Shown here piece by piece: positions 37,977 to 49,213 of a stretch of 64,000 bases of DNA. The DNA is from an uncultured SAR86 cluster bacterium (GTDB taxonomy: Bacteria > Pseudomonadota > Gammaproteobacteria > Magnimaribacterales > D2472). The notes beneath the pieces were generated by a model. The model worked only from the letters and a program-made list of their open reading frames with translations. It was not told the DNA's origin and ran no database searches. Numbering within the stretch: the first letter of the stretch is position 1; each line of letters opens with the position of its first letter. The translations under genes were made by a program, and so were the position numbers. The stretch spans positions 61,158 to 125,157 of the forward strand of contig CACOZT010000003.1 of NCBI GenBank assembly GCA_902631785.1, given 5' to 3'.

Positions 37977-38480
37977 ATGTTTGAGAATATAGAGTCTTTT
38001 CTTAGTAACAATAATGAATTAGCTTGGATTGCTATTTTCATGTTTGCTTTTATGGAATCATTCATTTTATCTGGAATTATTGTTTCAAGTGCTATCTTAT
38101 TTTCGGTTTGCATTTTTGTTTTCAATATGGAGTTATTACCTTTATATTCAATAGTGATGGTGGCAATGCTTGGTGCTCACTTAGGAGATGTTTCAGGTTT
38201 CTTTTTTGGGAAAACGGTTGGACCTAGCTTATTAGCAACTAAATTTATCTCTAAAAGAGAAAAGACAATAAAAAGAGCTCAAAAATTTTTGGATAAAACA
38301 GGACAATATACTGTAATTTTGGGAAGGTTTGTTCCTGCCATAAGACCAATTGTTCCTTTTTTGCTTGGTATTTCTGATCTAAAAGCTGTAAGATTTTATA
38401 TTGCTGATGTCGTTGCATGCTCGTGTTGGGGAATTGCTCTTGCATTACTGGTAAGCGGTGTTGGATCTTTAATAGGATAA
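37977..38480 (+). CDS. DedA family membrane protein
   Basis: FAFMESFILSGIIVSS; LGDVSGFFFGKTVGPSLL; LGRFVPAIRPIVPFLLGIS. Confidence 0.9.
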   Translation: MFENIESFLSNNNELAWIAIFMFAFMESFILSGIIVSSAILFSVCIFVFNMELLPLYSIVMVAMLGAHLGDVSGFFFGKTVGPSLLATKFISKREKTIKRAQKFLDKTGQYTVILGRFVPAIRPIVPFLLGISDLKAVRFYIADVVACSCWGIALALLVSGVGSLIG

Positions 38481-38484
38481 AAAT

Positions 38485-38673
38485 ATGTTAAGTATGTTTA
38501 TATTGGTAGTAAGCTCAATAGCGATCTTATATCTGTTATATCAATTGATCAAAGCTAGTAGGCAAGGAAGGTTTTTACAAACCTTGAGAGATTTATTAAT
38601 CATATTTTTGGCTATATTAATGACTGCAGCTATTTTTTATATTGGATTTAGATTCTTTAGAACCTTCATTTAA
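38485..38673 (+). CDS. Small membrane protein (62 aa)
   Basis: Two predicted TM segments, directly between dedA-like and HIT genes. Confidence 0.6.
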   Translation: MLSMFILVVSSIAILYLLYQLIKASRQGRFLQTLRDLLIIFLAILMTAAIFYIGFRFFRTFI

Positions 38674-38674
38674 A

Positions 38675-39016
38675 ATGTCGTTAACCTTATTTGAAAAAAT
38701 TATAAATAAAGAAATACCTGCTGAAATTATTTATGAAGATGATATTTCTATTGTAATTGAGGATATTAATCCCCAAGCACCCACTCATTTATTGATTATT
38801 CCAAAAAAAGTAATTCCTAAATTGTCTGATGCATCAACTGAAGATCAGGACATATTAGGCCATTTAATGTTAGTTGCTGGCAAAATAGCCAAACAACTTG
38901 AATTAGATGAAACCTTTAGATTGGTAATAAATAATGGAGCCAAGGCAGGACAAAGTGTTTTTCACCTTCATCTTCACCTTCTATCAGGAAGGTCTCTTAA
39001 TTGGCCGCCAGGTTAA
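38675..39016 (+). CDS. HIT (histidine triad) family protein
   Basis: LFEKIINKEIPAEIIYEDD; PQAPTHLLIIPKKVI; GQSVFHLHLHLLSGR. Start moved to internal ATG 38675. Confidence 0.95.
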   Translation: MSLTLFEKIINKEIPAEIIYEDDISIVIEDINPQAPTHLLIIPKKVIPKLSDASTEDQDILGHLMLVAGKIAKQLELDETFRLVINNGAKAGQSVFHLHLHLLSGRSLNWPPG

Positions 39017-39114
39017 AAATAAATATAAGCGCCTAGGCCAAGTAAAAATATCACTATTCCGATCCCTATTGCGAAGTAGGAACCATACTTTAAAGTAAGT
39101 GCATCGTCCATCAT
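39013..39114 (-). CDS. Small 33-aa membrane peptide
   Basis: MMDDALTLKYGSYFAIGIGIVIFLLGLGAYIYF*; AAGGGG Shine-Dalgarno before ATG. Not in ORF track. Confidence 0.6.
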   Translation of the reverse strand: MMDDALTLKYGSYFAIGIGIVIFLLGLGAYIYF

Positions 39115-39204
39115 GTATCCCCTTAAAAAAAATATATCAAAAATTAATACTTTTTCAAATGATTTTTTAAGATAAAATGTTTAAAAGTTCATAACTATTT
39201 AATC

Positions 39205-40452
39205 TTGAGTAATTCAAAACTATCTAAAGAAATTAAAGCTTGGATATCTTATGATTTGGGAAATTCAGCTTTTGCAACTACTGTTTTAGCAGCATTCTTT
39301 CCTATTTTTTACAATCAATATTGGGCATCTAATATTGACTCTACCTTATCTGCAGAATATTTAAGCTGGACCCTTGTAATTTCAAATTTAACTTTGTTAT
39401 TTACAGCACCTTTAATTGGCGCTATTACAGATATAAGTAAATCTACTAAAATAATGTTTATATCAATGGTTTCAATATCCATTATTTGTGTTGGACTGCT
39501 TTTTTTTCTTCAAGTCGGAGCTTGGCTCTATGCATTGGTTTTTTTTGGTATAGCTAATTATTTTTTTTCTGCATCAAATGTTCTATACGACAAAATTCTA
39601 GTTCAGATAGCATCACCTGATTTATTTTCCAAGATTTCTGGCTATGGTTATGCATGGGGATATTTTGGTGGAGGGTTACTTTTCTTAGTAAATGCTTTGA
39701 TGAGTCTTTATCCTGAAATATTTGGATTAGAGTCTCAAGCCGATGCTATAAGATGGTCATTTATAACTGTATCTGTTTGGTGGACAATATTTTTATTGCC
39801 TTTATCAATAACTTATAAAGAAAGAGTAATTAATTCATCACAAAATGTTCTCAAAGATTCTTTTAAAAATTTTATAAACACTCTTAGATCCGTTTCAGAG
39901 TATAGGAATGCATTTATATTCTTGATAGCTTTTTTTCTATTCATCGATGGTGTTCATACTGTAATTGCACTTGCATCGACATTTGCACTGAATTTAGGTC
40001 TTGATACAAGCTCAATAATTATTGCTCTTATTCTTGTTCAATTTGTGGCGTTTCCATCGACATTAATGTGGGCATTTGTTGCTGAAAAATATGGGGATAA
40101 AATTGTAATAAATATAACAATTATTATTTATATTATATTAATTTTATATTCATTTAATTTATCTGATGGAGTTGAATTTTACATTCTTGCAGGATTGATA
40201 GGATTTATTCAGGGCGGTATTCAAGGAAGCTCTCGTAGTTTATTTGCCAAATTGATACCATCAGATAAAGCGGGAGCATTTTTTGGAATATTTAATACTT
40301 TTGGAAAGGCTGCAGCATTTATTGGACCTGCACTTATAGGAATTTTCTTAGCAATATTTAAAGATACTACTTTAATGTTACTACCACTGTTAATTCTATT
40401 TATACTGGGTATTATTGTTTTATATTTTGTTGATACTGATGAAACTATTTAG
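39205..40452 (+). CDS. MFS transporter, UMF1 (Atg22-like) family
   Basis: KAWISYDLGNSAFATTVLAAFFPIFY; GYGYAWGYFGGGLLFL; QGGIQGSSRSLFAKLIP. Confidence 0.9.
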   Translation: MSNSKLSKEIKAWISYDLGNSAFATTVLAAFFPIFYNQYWASNIDSTLSAEYLSWTLVISNLTLLFTAPLIGAITDISKSTKIMFISMVSISIICVGLLFFLQVGAWLYALVFFGIANYFFSASNVLYDKILVQIASPDLFSKISGYGYAWGYFGGGLLFLVNALMSLYPEIFGLESQADAIRWSFITVSVWWTIFLLPLSITYKERVINSSQNVLKDSFKNFINTLRSVSEYRNAFIFLIAFFLFIDGVHTVIALASTFALNLGLDTSSIIIALILVQFVAFPSTLMWAFVAEKYGDKIVINITIIIYIILILYSFNLSDGVEFYILAGLIGFIQGGIQGSSRSLFAKLIPSDKAGAFFGIFNTFGKAAAFIGPALIGIFLAIFKDTTLMLLPLLILFILGIIVLYFVDTDETI

Positions 40453-40624
40453 CGCAAAGTCTATTATTTTTTATAGTATTTTAGGAGCTATAACAGCATT
40501 TGTGATAGCGCCTTTTATAAGAAGCATGCTTGATTATTCAAATACCATAGAATTATTAATTACAACTGCAATAATTATTCCTATGTATGCTGTTATTACG
40601 AGATTTATAAAAAAATATCTTTAA
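40439..40624 (+). CDS. Small membrane protein (61 aa)
   Basis: MKLFSAKSIIFYSILGAITAFVIAPFIRSML..., overlaps end of the MFS gene. Confidence 0.5.
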   Translation: MKLFSAKSIIFYSILGAITAFVIAPFIRSMLDYSNTIELLITTAIIIPMYAVITRFIKKYL

Positions 40625-41355
40625 GATTTTTTGAGTGTTTCAAATAGAAGCTTTGGCCTATCAGTTATTATTCCATCAACTTCAAGATCGATTAAATATT
40701 TGAAGGTGTTAACGTCATTAATTGTCCAAACCATAATTTTAAGTTCTTTTGATTTGAGGTAATTAACAAATCTCTTTGTAACAATCCGAACACCATAATA
40801 CGATATAGGAATTTGAAGACAGTCACCGGGCACAGTTCCTCTATATATACCAAAACTTGATAGCAGTATTTTTAAAACCTCTTTTGGACCCATTGATATG
40901 CACAAATTTGGATGAGTTGATCTTACATTATTTAATCTATCGCTATTGAAGCTTGCTACACAGACTCTTTCTGAAGCATTTGATTTTGAAATTACTTCTA
41001 ATGCAGGATTTACAACCTCATCTGTTTTAAAGTCTATTTGGAATGAAGTTGAGGGGAATGAATATAAAGCATCGATTAATTTAGGAATCTTATAATCACC
41101 AAATATTCTTAAATTATCAATTTCTTTACTGGATAGGCTATCAAATTTAGCAGATATATCGCAGATCCTTTTAAGATCATTATCGTGAAAAATATATGGA
41201 ACTCCATCAGATGATACTTGCACATCGGTTTCAATGAATTTACAACCTAAAGATATTGAGTATTCAAATGATTCAAGAGTATTTTCTGCTGCTTCTTCAG
41301 CTCCACCTCTGTGAGCCAATACTTCAAGACCATCATATTCTAGATAAGTTTTCAT
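40621..41355 (-). CDS. Glycerophosphodiester phosphodiesterase
   Basis: VLAHRGGAEEAAENTLESFEYSISLGCKFIETDVQVSSDGVPYIFHDNDLKRI. Confidence 0.95.
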   Translation of the reverse strand: MKTYLEYDGLEVLAHRGGAEEAAENTLESFEYSISLGCKFIETDVQVSSDGVPYIFHDNDLKRICDISAKFDSLSSKEIDNLRIFGDYKIPKLIDALYSFPSTSFQIDFKTDEVVNPALEVISKSNASERVCVASFNSDRLNNVRSTHPNLCISMGPKEVLKILLSSFGIYRGTVPGDCLQIPISYYGVRIVTKRFVNYLKSKELKIMVWTINDVNTFKYLIDLEVDGIITDRPKLLFETLKKS

Positions 41356-41417
41356 TGATCGATATTGTATACGTTAATATTGTAAAATATATCTTAAATA
41401 AGAAGTTAAATATTTCT

Positions 41418-42527
41418 GTGAAAAAATTTGATTCCATAAGACCATATCATGATGATGAAGTTCATCAAGTTTTGATAAACCTATCTAATAATAGAAGATT
41501 TTTAAAAATGTTATTTTCTACAGGTAGATTCAATAAAATCAGGTATTTACCTTTTTCTAGAAAGATTCTTAGCTTAGCTATTAAAACTAGAATCAAAAAT
41601 ATAAAAAGTGTCAATGAGTACCAAAATGCTTTTGAAGCAGTTGTCTCTGAAGTAATTAACAATTCAATCAAAAAATTTTCAGTATCAGGCATTAAGAACT
41701 TAGATTCAAAAAAAGGATATCTTTTTATAGCAAATCATAGAGATATAACTCTGGACTCTGCATTGCTTAATTTAGCCTTACATCAAAATAAATATAAGAC
41801 GACTTATAACGCAGTTGGAAATAATTTATTAAGCGAGGAGTGGGCTTCTGATCTAATGCGGTTAAATAAAAGTTTTATTATTGATAGAAGCGATAAATCG
41901 AAAAGAGATATTTATAAAAGCTTAAATTTAGCATCAGAGTTTATATTCAATACGATAATCAATAAAAATGAGTCTATTTGGATTGCGCAAAAACAAGGAA
42001 GATCTAAAGACGGTAACGATTATACAGATCCATCCGTTATTAAAATGATACATTTAAATGCAAGAAAGAAATTACCTATTAATGATTACCTTAATAGTTT
42101 AAATGTGATTCCAGTCTCAATATCTTATGAAAAAGATCCTAACGATCTTCTTAAAGCAAAAGAGATGTACTTAACTGATCTCAACCAAAAATATATAAAG
42201 GAAAGAAAAGAGGATATGGAAAGTATATTTCAAGGAATAAATGGATATAAAGGAAATGTAAATTTAAACATTGGAGAGGTTATGCACTTCAACAATAATT
42301 CATATGAAGAATGTTCTGATCAAATTACTCATGCTATAAAACAATCATATACTTTGCATCCTACCAACCATGCAGCTGCAGTAATACAAGGAAAACTAAA
42401 TCATGGAGCTGAATACCCACCTGAAGAAATTAATGAAGCAATAGATTATCTTGAAGGAAGAATGAATCTAATACCAGAAGATATGAGACCTTATTTACTG
42501 AATCAATATTCTAATTCTGTTTTATAG
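41418..42527 (+). CDS. Glycerol-3-phosphate/1-acyl-glycerol-3-phosphate acyltransferase-like protein
   Basis: LFIANHRDITLDSALLNLAL (HxxxxD), KSFIIDRS; GTG start at 41418 preferred because the upstream ORF extension is antisense to the GDPD gene. Confidence 0.8.
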   Translation: MKKFDSIRPYHDDEVHQVLINLSNNRRFLKMLFSTGRFNKIRYLPFSRKILSLAIKTRIKNIKSVNEYQNAFEAVVSEVINNSIKKFSVSGIKNLDSKKGYLFIANHRDITLDSALLNLALHQNKYKTTYNAVGNNLLSEEWASDLMRLNKSFIIDRSDKSKRDIYKSLNLASEFIFNTIINKNESIWIAQKQGRSKDGNDYTDPSVIKMIHLNARKKLPINDYLNSLNVIPVSISYEKDPNDLLKAKEMYLTDLNQKYIKERKEDMESIFQGINGYKGNVNLNIGEVMHFNNNSYEECSDQITHAIKQSYTLHPTNHAAAVIQGKLNHGAEYPPEEINEAIDYLEGRMNLIPEDMRPYLLNQYSNSVL

Positions 42528-43802
42528 GCTGTAACCATGCTCATTATGTTCATTAATATCTAATCCTTCTTCTTCTGCCTCATTAGATACCCTAATTGTT
42601 GTAAACATATTTATAGATCTAAGAATGATATAGGTTGCGATAATAGTCCAAAGTCCTATAACAAATATTCCTTCTAACTGAAGGAGTAATTGAGCAAATG
42701 CACCATCTTCAGATATACCCGCAGCTCCAGAACCTAAAAATCCGTCAGGATTTCCTACTATTGCAAGCATAACTATACCAAGCATACCTCCAACACCATG
42801 AACAGGGAATACATCTAGAGAGTCATCAATCTCATAATATGATTTGACCATTTGCGTTGCATAGAAACATACAGATCCTGCCAATAACCCAATCAATAAA
42901 GCTCCAGCAGGACCTACTGTTCCTGAGGCAGGCGTGATAGTTGCTAACCCAGCAACCATACCAGTTGAAATACCTACGATAGTGGCTTTACCAGACTTTA
43001 TCCATTCAATTCCCATCCATGTTAAGGCTCCTACAGCAGCACTGATGTGAGTAACAAGCATAGCCATGCCAGCTGATCCATCTGCTGCAACAGCACTTCC
43101 TGCATTAAATCCAAACCATCCAACCCATAGCATTGAGGCACCTATCATTACCATTGTTCTGTTATGAGGAGGAAGAGGGGAAACATTAAATCCTTTTCTT
43201 TTTCCTAAGTAGATTGCTGCAACTAATGCTCCAAGTCCACAAGTAGCGTGAACTACAAGACCACCTGCAAAGTCAATTACTCCTTTATTGCCTAAATAAC
43301 CACCTCCCCAAACCATATGGCAAGCTGGAAGATAAACAAGGGTGAACCATACAACTGAAAAAATACACATTGCAGAAAATTTCATTCTTTCTGCAAATGC
43401 ACCAACTACAAGTGCTGGTGTGATAATTGCAAAAGTCATTTGAAATGAAACAAAAACAGATTCAGGCAAGGACCCACTCATAGAATCTCTTTCAACTCCA
43501 TTTAAGAACATGGCACTTAAATTACCTATAAAGGCTCCATCACCTTTAAATGCCAAGCTATATCCATAAACGACCCAACAAACCGATATCAAACATGCAA
43601 TAGAAAAACACTGCATTAGCACAGAAAGAACATTTTTTGATCTTACTAAGCCACCATAGAAAAGAGCCAATCCAGGCAATGTCATAAACAAAACTAGAGC
43701 CGTTGAGGTTAATATCCAGGATGTGTCACCCGAATTTAAATTGTCAGCAGATAAATTAAATGAAAAAAATGCAAATGATAGTGATAACAAAAAAGGTCTC
43801 AT
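42522..43802 (-). CDS. amt: Ammonium transporter (Amt), copy 1
   Basis: DTSWILTSTALVLFMTLPGLALFYGGLVRSKNVLSV; ACHMVWGGGYLG...DFAGGLVVHATCGLGAL; start at signal-peptide-like Met MRPFLLSLSF. Confidence 0.95.
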   Translation of the reverse strand: MRPFLLSLSFAFFSFNLSADNLNSGDTSWILTSTALVLFMTLPGLALFYGGLVRSKNVLSVLMQCFSIACLISVCWVVYGYSLAFKGDGAFIGNLSAMFLNGVERDSMSGSLPESVFVSFQMTFAIITPALVVGAFAERMKFSAMCIFSVVWFTLVYLPACHMVWGGGYLGNKGVIDFAGGLVVHATCGLGALVAAIYLGKRKGFNVSPLPPHNRTMVMIGASMLWVGWFGFNAGSAVAADGSAGMAMLVTHISAAVGALTWMGIEWIKSGKATIVGISTGMVAGLATITPASGTVGPAGALLIGLLAGSVCFYATQMVKSYYEIDDSLDVFPVHGVGGMLGIVMLAIVGNPDGFLGSGAAGISEDGAFAQLLLQLEGIFVIGLWTIIATYIILRSINMFTTIRVSNEAEEEGLDINEHNEHGYSL

Positions 43803-43834
43803 AAATGCTCCCAAAATATATATATATAAATACA

Positions 43835-43850
43835 TGCAATATTTATGCCA
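43835..43850 (-). promoter_or_regulatory. Sigma54 (-24/-12) promoter of amt copy 1
   Basis: Minus strand TGGCATAAATATTGCA; GG and GC elements correctly spaced. Confidence 0.75.
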
Positions 43851-43867
43851 ATATAAAAATAGTTATT

Positions 43868-43884
43868 TGCACGATATTTGTGCA
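43868..43884. promoter_or_regulatory. NtrC-like binding palindrome
   Basis: TGCAC-GATATTT-GTGCA, compare TGCACC-N5-GGTGCA. Confidence 0.65.
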
Positions 43885-43920
43885 AAAAAAGAGAAGAGCT
43901 ACTTTTGTAACCCTTCTCTA
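43885..43920 (-). terminator. Intrinsic terminator of amt copy 2 (minus strand)
   Basis: Minus strand AGAGAAG...CTTCTCT followed by T-tract. Confidence 0.75.
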
Positions 43921-43979
43921 AAAATTTAATGTTATGACTTAGTTATTGGGGGAGCACTATGAACGTCATTACAATTAAA

Positions 43980-45242
43980 TTATTTAAACTCTGGATAAGC
44001 TTCTATGCCTATCTCTGTAACATCTAGACCTAGATCTTGTTCTTCATCAGTTGCTCTAATTGGCATAATCCTATCAATTAACTTAACTACACCGTAGCTA
44101 GCAACATATGTAAATGCAGCAATCATAACAACACCAGTAAGTTGGCCAAGGAAATCAGCTCCACCAGTTAAACTTACTACAAGAACACCATAAATACCCA
44201 CAACACCGTGAGCAGATATAGCGCCTACAGGGTCATCGATTCCTCTTTTCTCTAAAAATAAAATAGAGAAGTAAACTATTATTCCTCCAATCGCTCCGAC
44301 GATAACGGATGTTCCGCCACTTGGACTTAGAGGATCAGCAGTAATTGAAACTAAACCTGCAATAGCCCCATTGATAGCCATAGTTACATCCATTTTGCCA
44401 GTTAAACCAAGACTTAGTAACAAAGCTGCTACAACACCTCCAGCTGCAGCCATATTTGTATTTAAAAATACTTGGCTTACTGCAGTAGCACTACTAACTT
44501 CAGAAACTTTTAATTCTGAACCACCATTAAATCCGAACCAACCCAACCATAAGATCCATGCACCAAGTGCAGCCATCGGTATGTTTGATCCAGGCATTGG
44601 GTTAACAGAACCATCATAATTGTATTTACCTTTTCTAGGTCCTAAGACGGTAACTACAGCTAAAGCAGCTGCGGCACCACATAAGTGTACAGTACCTGAA
44701 CCAGCATAGTCGGAATATGAAATACCCATTCCTTCAAATCCACCACCCCAGTTCCAAAAACCTTGAGTAGGATAAATAAAACCAGTTAATACAACAGCAA
44801 ATAAAAAGAAAGGCAGTAATCTCATTCTTCCAGCAACTGCTCCTGAAACAATTGACATCGCAGTAGCAACAAAAACTACTTGGAAAAAGAAGTCAGCTTG
44901 ATGAGAATAGTAACCAACAAAATCGCCATCTGATATTGAGCCTTCTGCTCCATACATAATAGGATCTGCTTCAGTGGAAGTTGATAGACCCCATGAGGTA
45001 TCAATGCCAGGAAATAGTCCAAAAAACGAACTGCTACCTGAATACATAAGGGCAAACCCGCAAATCAAGTACATAATACATGCTATTGAATATAGCCCCA
45101 GGTTTTTAGTAACAATTTCAGATACATCTTTCTTTTGTACTAGTCCAGCTTCAAGCATAGTAAATCCTGCCGCCATCCACATAACTAATGCACCTGCCAT
45201 AACGGCATAAAATGTATCCAATGCAAATTTAATTTCTTCCAT
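43980..45242 (-). CDS. amt: Ammonium transporter (Amt), copy 2
   Basis: FYAVMAGALVMWMAAGFTMLEAGLVQKKDVSEI; DYAGSGTVHLCGAAAAL. Confidence 0.95.
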   Translation of the reverse strand: MEEIKFALDTFYAVMAGALVMWMAAGFTMLEAGLVQKKDVSEIVTKNLGLYSIACIMYLICGFALMYSGSSSFFGLFPGIDTSWGLSTSTEADPIMYGAEGSISDGDFVGYYSHQADFFFQVVFVATAMSIVSGAVAGRMRLLPFFLFAVVLTGFIYPTQGFWNWGGGFEGMGISYSDYAGSGTVHLCGAAAALAVVTVLGPRKGKYNYDGSVNPMPGSNIPMAALGAWILWLGWFGFNGGSELKVSEVSSATAVSQVFLNTNMAAAGGVVAALLLSLGLTGKMDVTMAINGAIAGLVSITADPLSPSGGTSVIVGAIGGIIVYFSILFLEKRGIDDPVGAISAHGVVGIYGVLVVSLTGGADFLGQLTGVVMIAAFTYVASYGVVKLIDRIMPIRATDEEQDLGLDVTEIGIEAYPEFK

Positions 45243-45255
45243 ATTTTCTCCTTAT

Positions 45256-46190
<935 letters not shown>

Positions 46191-46225
46191 TTAAATCTCC
46201 TTTTAAATATACTTACTAATACTTA

Positions 46226-46241
46226 TGCAATTTACGTGCCA
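46226..46241 (-). promoter_or_regulatory. Sigma54 (-24/-12) promoter of porin-glnK-amt operon
   Basis: Minus strand TGGCACGTAAATTGCA, exact match to TGGCACGNNNNTTGCW. Confidence 0.88.
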
Positions 46242-46306
46242 ATAATAGAATTATTATTTTTTATATAAAAAAAAGTTATAATTTTGATGTAATTTTAGGA
46301 GAACAC

Positions 46307-47077
46307 ATGGATCTTAATAATAAAGTAGCGTTAGTAACAGGTGGTGCATCTGGGTTGGGTCAAGCAACCGTTGAGGCTTATGTAGACAAAGGTGCCAAAG
46401 CAGTAATATTAGATATAAATGAAGAAAAGGCCTCAGAGATAATAAAAAATTTAGGTGAAGATAAAGTTATGTTTATCTCCACTGATATCATGAAAGAAGA
46501 TCCTGTAGTTGAGGCAGTAAATAAAATAAAAGAAAATTTTGGAGGTCTTCATATCGCCGTTAATTGTGCTGGTACTGGATATCCTGGAAGAATACTGGGA
46601 AAAGAGGCGCCACATCCCTTGGATGCTTTCCAATTTATAGTAAATTTAAATCTTGTTGGTACTTTTAATGTAATGAGAATAGCCGCAGAATTGATGGATA
46701 AAAATGAGCCAGATGAAAAGGGTGAAAAGGGCGTAATCATTAATACAGCATCTATTGCTGGTATCGAGGGTCAAATTGGACAATCAGCATATAGCGCATC
46801 AAAAGCTGGTGTAATTGGATTAACTATAACTGCTGCAAGAGACTTAGCAAGACACTCTATTAGAGTTTGTACTATTGCACCAGGAATTTTTGATACACCT
46901 CTTATGCAATTGGCTCCTGATAAAGTGAGAGATCCCCTATTAGAATCCACTCAATTTCCACACAGATTTGGGCAACCTAATGAATTTGCAGATTTAGCAG
47001 TTCATATTGTTGAAAATACTTACCTAAATGGTGAGACAATTAGATTGGACTCAGGTATGAGGATGAAGCCAAGATAG
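46307..47077 (+). CDS. SDR oxidoreductase (3-hydroxyacyl-CoA dehydrogenase type II-like)
   Basis: VALVTGGASGLGQATVEAY; INTASIAGIEGQIGQSAYSASKAGVIGLT; IAPGIFDTPLM. Confidence 0.92.
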   Translation: MDLNNKVALVTGGASGLGQATVEAYVDKGAKAVILDINEEKASEIIKNLGEDKVMFISTDIMKEDPVVEAVNKIKENFGGLHIAVNCAGTGYPGRILGKEAPHPLDAFQFIVNLNLVGTFNVMRIAAELMDKNEPDEKGEKGVIINTASIAGIEGQIGQSAYSASKAGVIGLTITAARDLARHSIRVCTIAPGIFDTPLMQLAPDKVRDPLLESTQFPHRFGQPNEFADLAVHIVENTYLNGETIRLDSGMRMKPR

Positions 47078-47078
47078 T

Positions 47079-47210
47079 TTATTGAGCTGCCACCCAATAG
47101 GTCACTGCAATAACAGCAACAATAATAAGAAAGAAAATAACCTTAGCATCACTTTTGCTGTCTAGATTTGCTTCTTCTGACTCATAAAAGTCTTCGTAAT
47201 CATCTTTCAT
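47079..47210 (-). CDS. Small 43-aa single-TM protein
   Basis: MKDDYEDFYESEEANLDSKSDAKVIFFLIIVAVIAVTYWVAAQ*; ORF between acuI-like gene and the SDR stop. Not in ORF track. Confidence 0.55.
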   Translation of the reverse strand: MKDDYEDFYESEEANLDSKSDAKVIFFLIIVAVIAVTYWVAAQ

Positions 47211-47212
47211 AT

Positions 47213-48196
47213 TTAATCTCCATGTTTTATAACTACTCTGCCAATTTGATCGCCTTTAAGAATTTTATCAATTTCTTTTCCAACTTCAGAAATTTTAACA
47301 ATCTTTGTTTGATTTGAAAGATCTAGAGACCATTTGTTTGATAATAACTCCCATAATTCTTTTTTTAGTTCTATAGATGATTCTGCCGAATCGATTCCAC
47401 ATAACTGAACTCCTCTCAATATAAAAGGAAATACGGATGAAGAGAATTTTGGTCCAGCAACATTCCCACAGCATGAAATAACACCATGGTTTGCAATCAT
47501 AGTTAGCATTTTTGATAAAATGTCACCACCAACAGTATCTACCGCTGCAGAGTATTGAGCTTTATCCATAGGCTTAATAGGATCTGACATATATTCATTT
47601 CTATCTAATATTTGATTAGCTCCCATCATTTTAAGAGTATCGACCTGTGAGGATTTTCCCGAAATCGCATGAACTTCATATCCAATTTTTGCAAGAATAC
47701 CTACCGCTATAGATCCAACACCACCTGTCGAACCTGATACAAGAGTTGGAAGTTTATTTGAACAACCACCATCAACAATTTTTTTTATACAAGCTGCGGC
47801 TGTGATACCAGCAGTTCCATAAGACATTGATTTTATATAATCTAAATTTGATGGCATTTTAATTACCCATTCGCTTGGAAGATGAACAATTTCTCCAAAA
47901 CCCCCAAATTCTGACATTCCAATTTTATATCCAGTTGCAACAACTTTATCGCCACTAGAAAAATCTGAAGTAGATGATTCAATTATTTCTCCAGCAATAT
48001 CTATCCCAGGCACAAACGGATATGATGACGCTACACCTTTTGCTCCTGATGCAGCTAGTGCATCTTTATAATTCAACGATGAATAATGTACCTTAATTAA
48101 TACACGTCCTTCTTCAAGTTTTGGCGTATCAATATCTTCTATTGAACCACTAAAAACTCCATCTTTTTCTCTAACAAGATATCCTTTAAATTTCAT
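47213..48196 (-). CDS. acuI: YhdH/YhfP-type quinone oxidoreductase (acrylyl-CoA reductase AcuI-like)
   Basis: VLIKVHYSSLNYKDALAASGAKGVASSYPFVPGIDIAGEI; VSGSTGGVGSIAVGILAKIGYEVHAISGK. Confidence 0.88.
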   Translation of the reverse strand: MKFKGYLVREKDGVFSGSIEDIDTPKLEEGRVLIKVHYSSLNYKDALAASGAKGVASSYPFVPGIDIAGEIIESSTSDFSSGDKVVATGYKIGMSEFGGFGEIVHLPSEWVIKMPSNLDYIKSMSYGTAGITAAACIKKIVDGGCSNKLPTLVSGSTGGVGSIAVGILAKIGYEVHAISGKSSQVDTLKMMGANQILDRNEYMSDPIKPMDKAQYSAAVDTVGGDILSKMLTMIANHGVISCCGNVAGPKFSSSVFPFILRGVQLCGIDSAESSIELKKELWELLSNKWSLDLSNQTKIVKISEVGKEIDKILKGDQIGRVVIKHGD

Positions 48197-48197
48197 A

Positions 48198-49175
<978 letters not shown>

Positions 49176-49213
49176 TTATGCCTATAATTAGACTAATAAT
49201 TAGATACAGTTAA

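Noticed and set aside
41256-41417. N-terminal extension of the acyltransferase ORF
   Set aside because: Antisense to the GDPD N-terminus; GTG at 41418 is a more plausible start.
43723-43929. 68-aa plus-strand ORF over the amt promoter
   Set aside because: Covers antisense coding plus sigma54/NtrC/terminator sequences; composition not protein-like.
43959-44027. 22-aa ORF with GGGGGAG Shine-Dalgarno (MNVITIKLFKLWISFYAYLCNI)
   Set aside because: Mostly antisense to the amt C-terminus and too short to support without conservation data.
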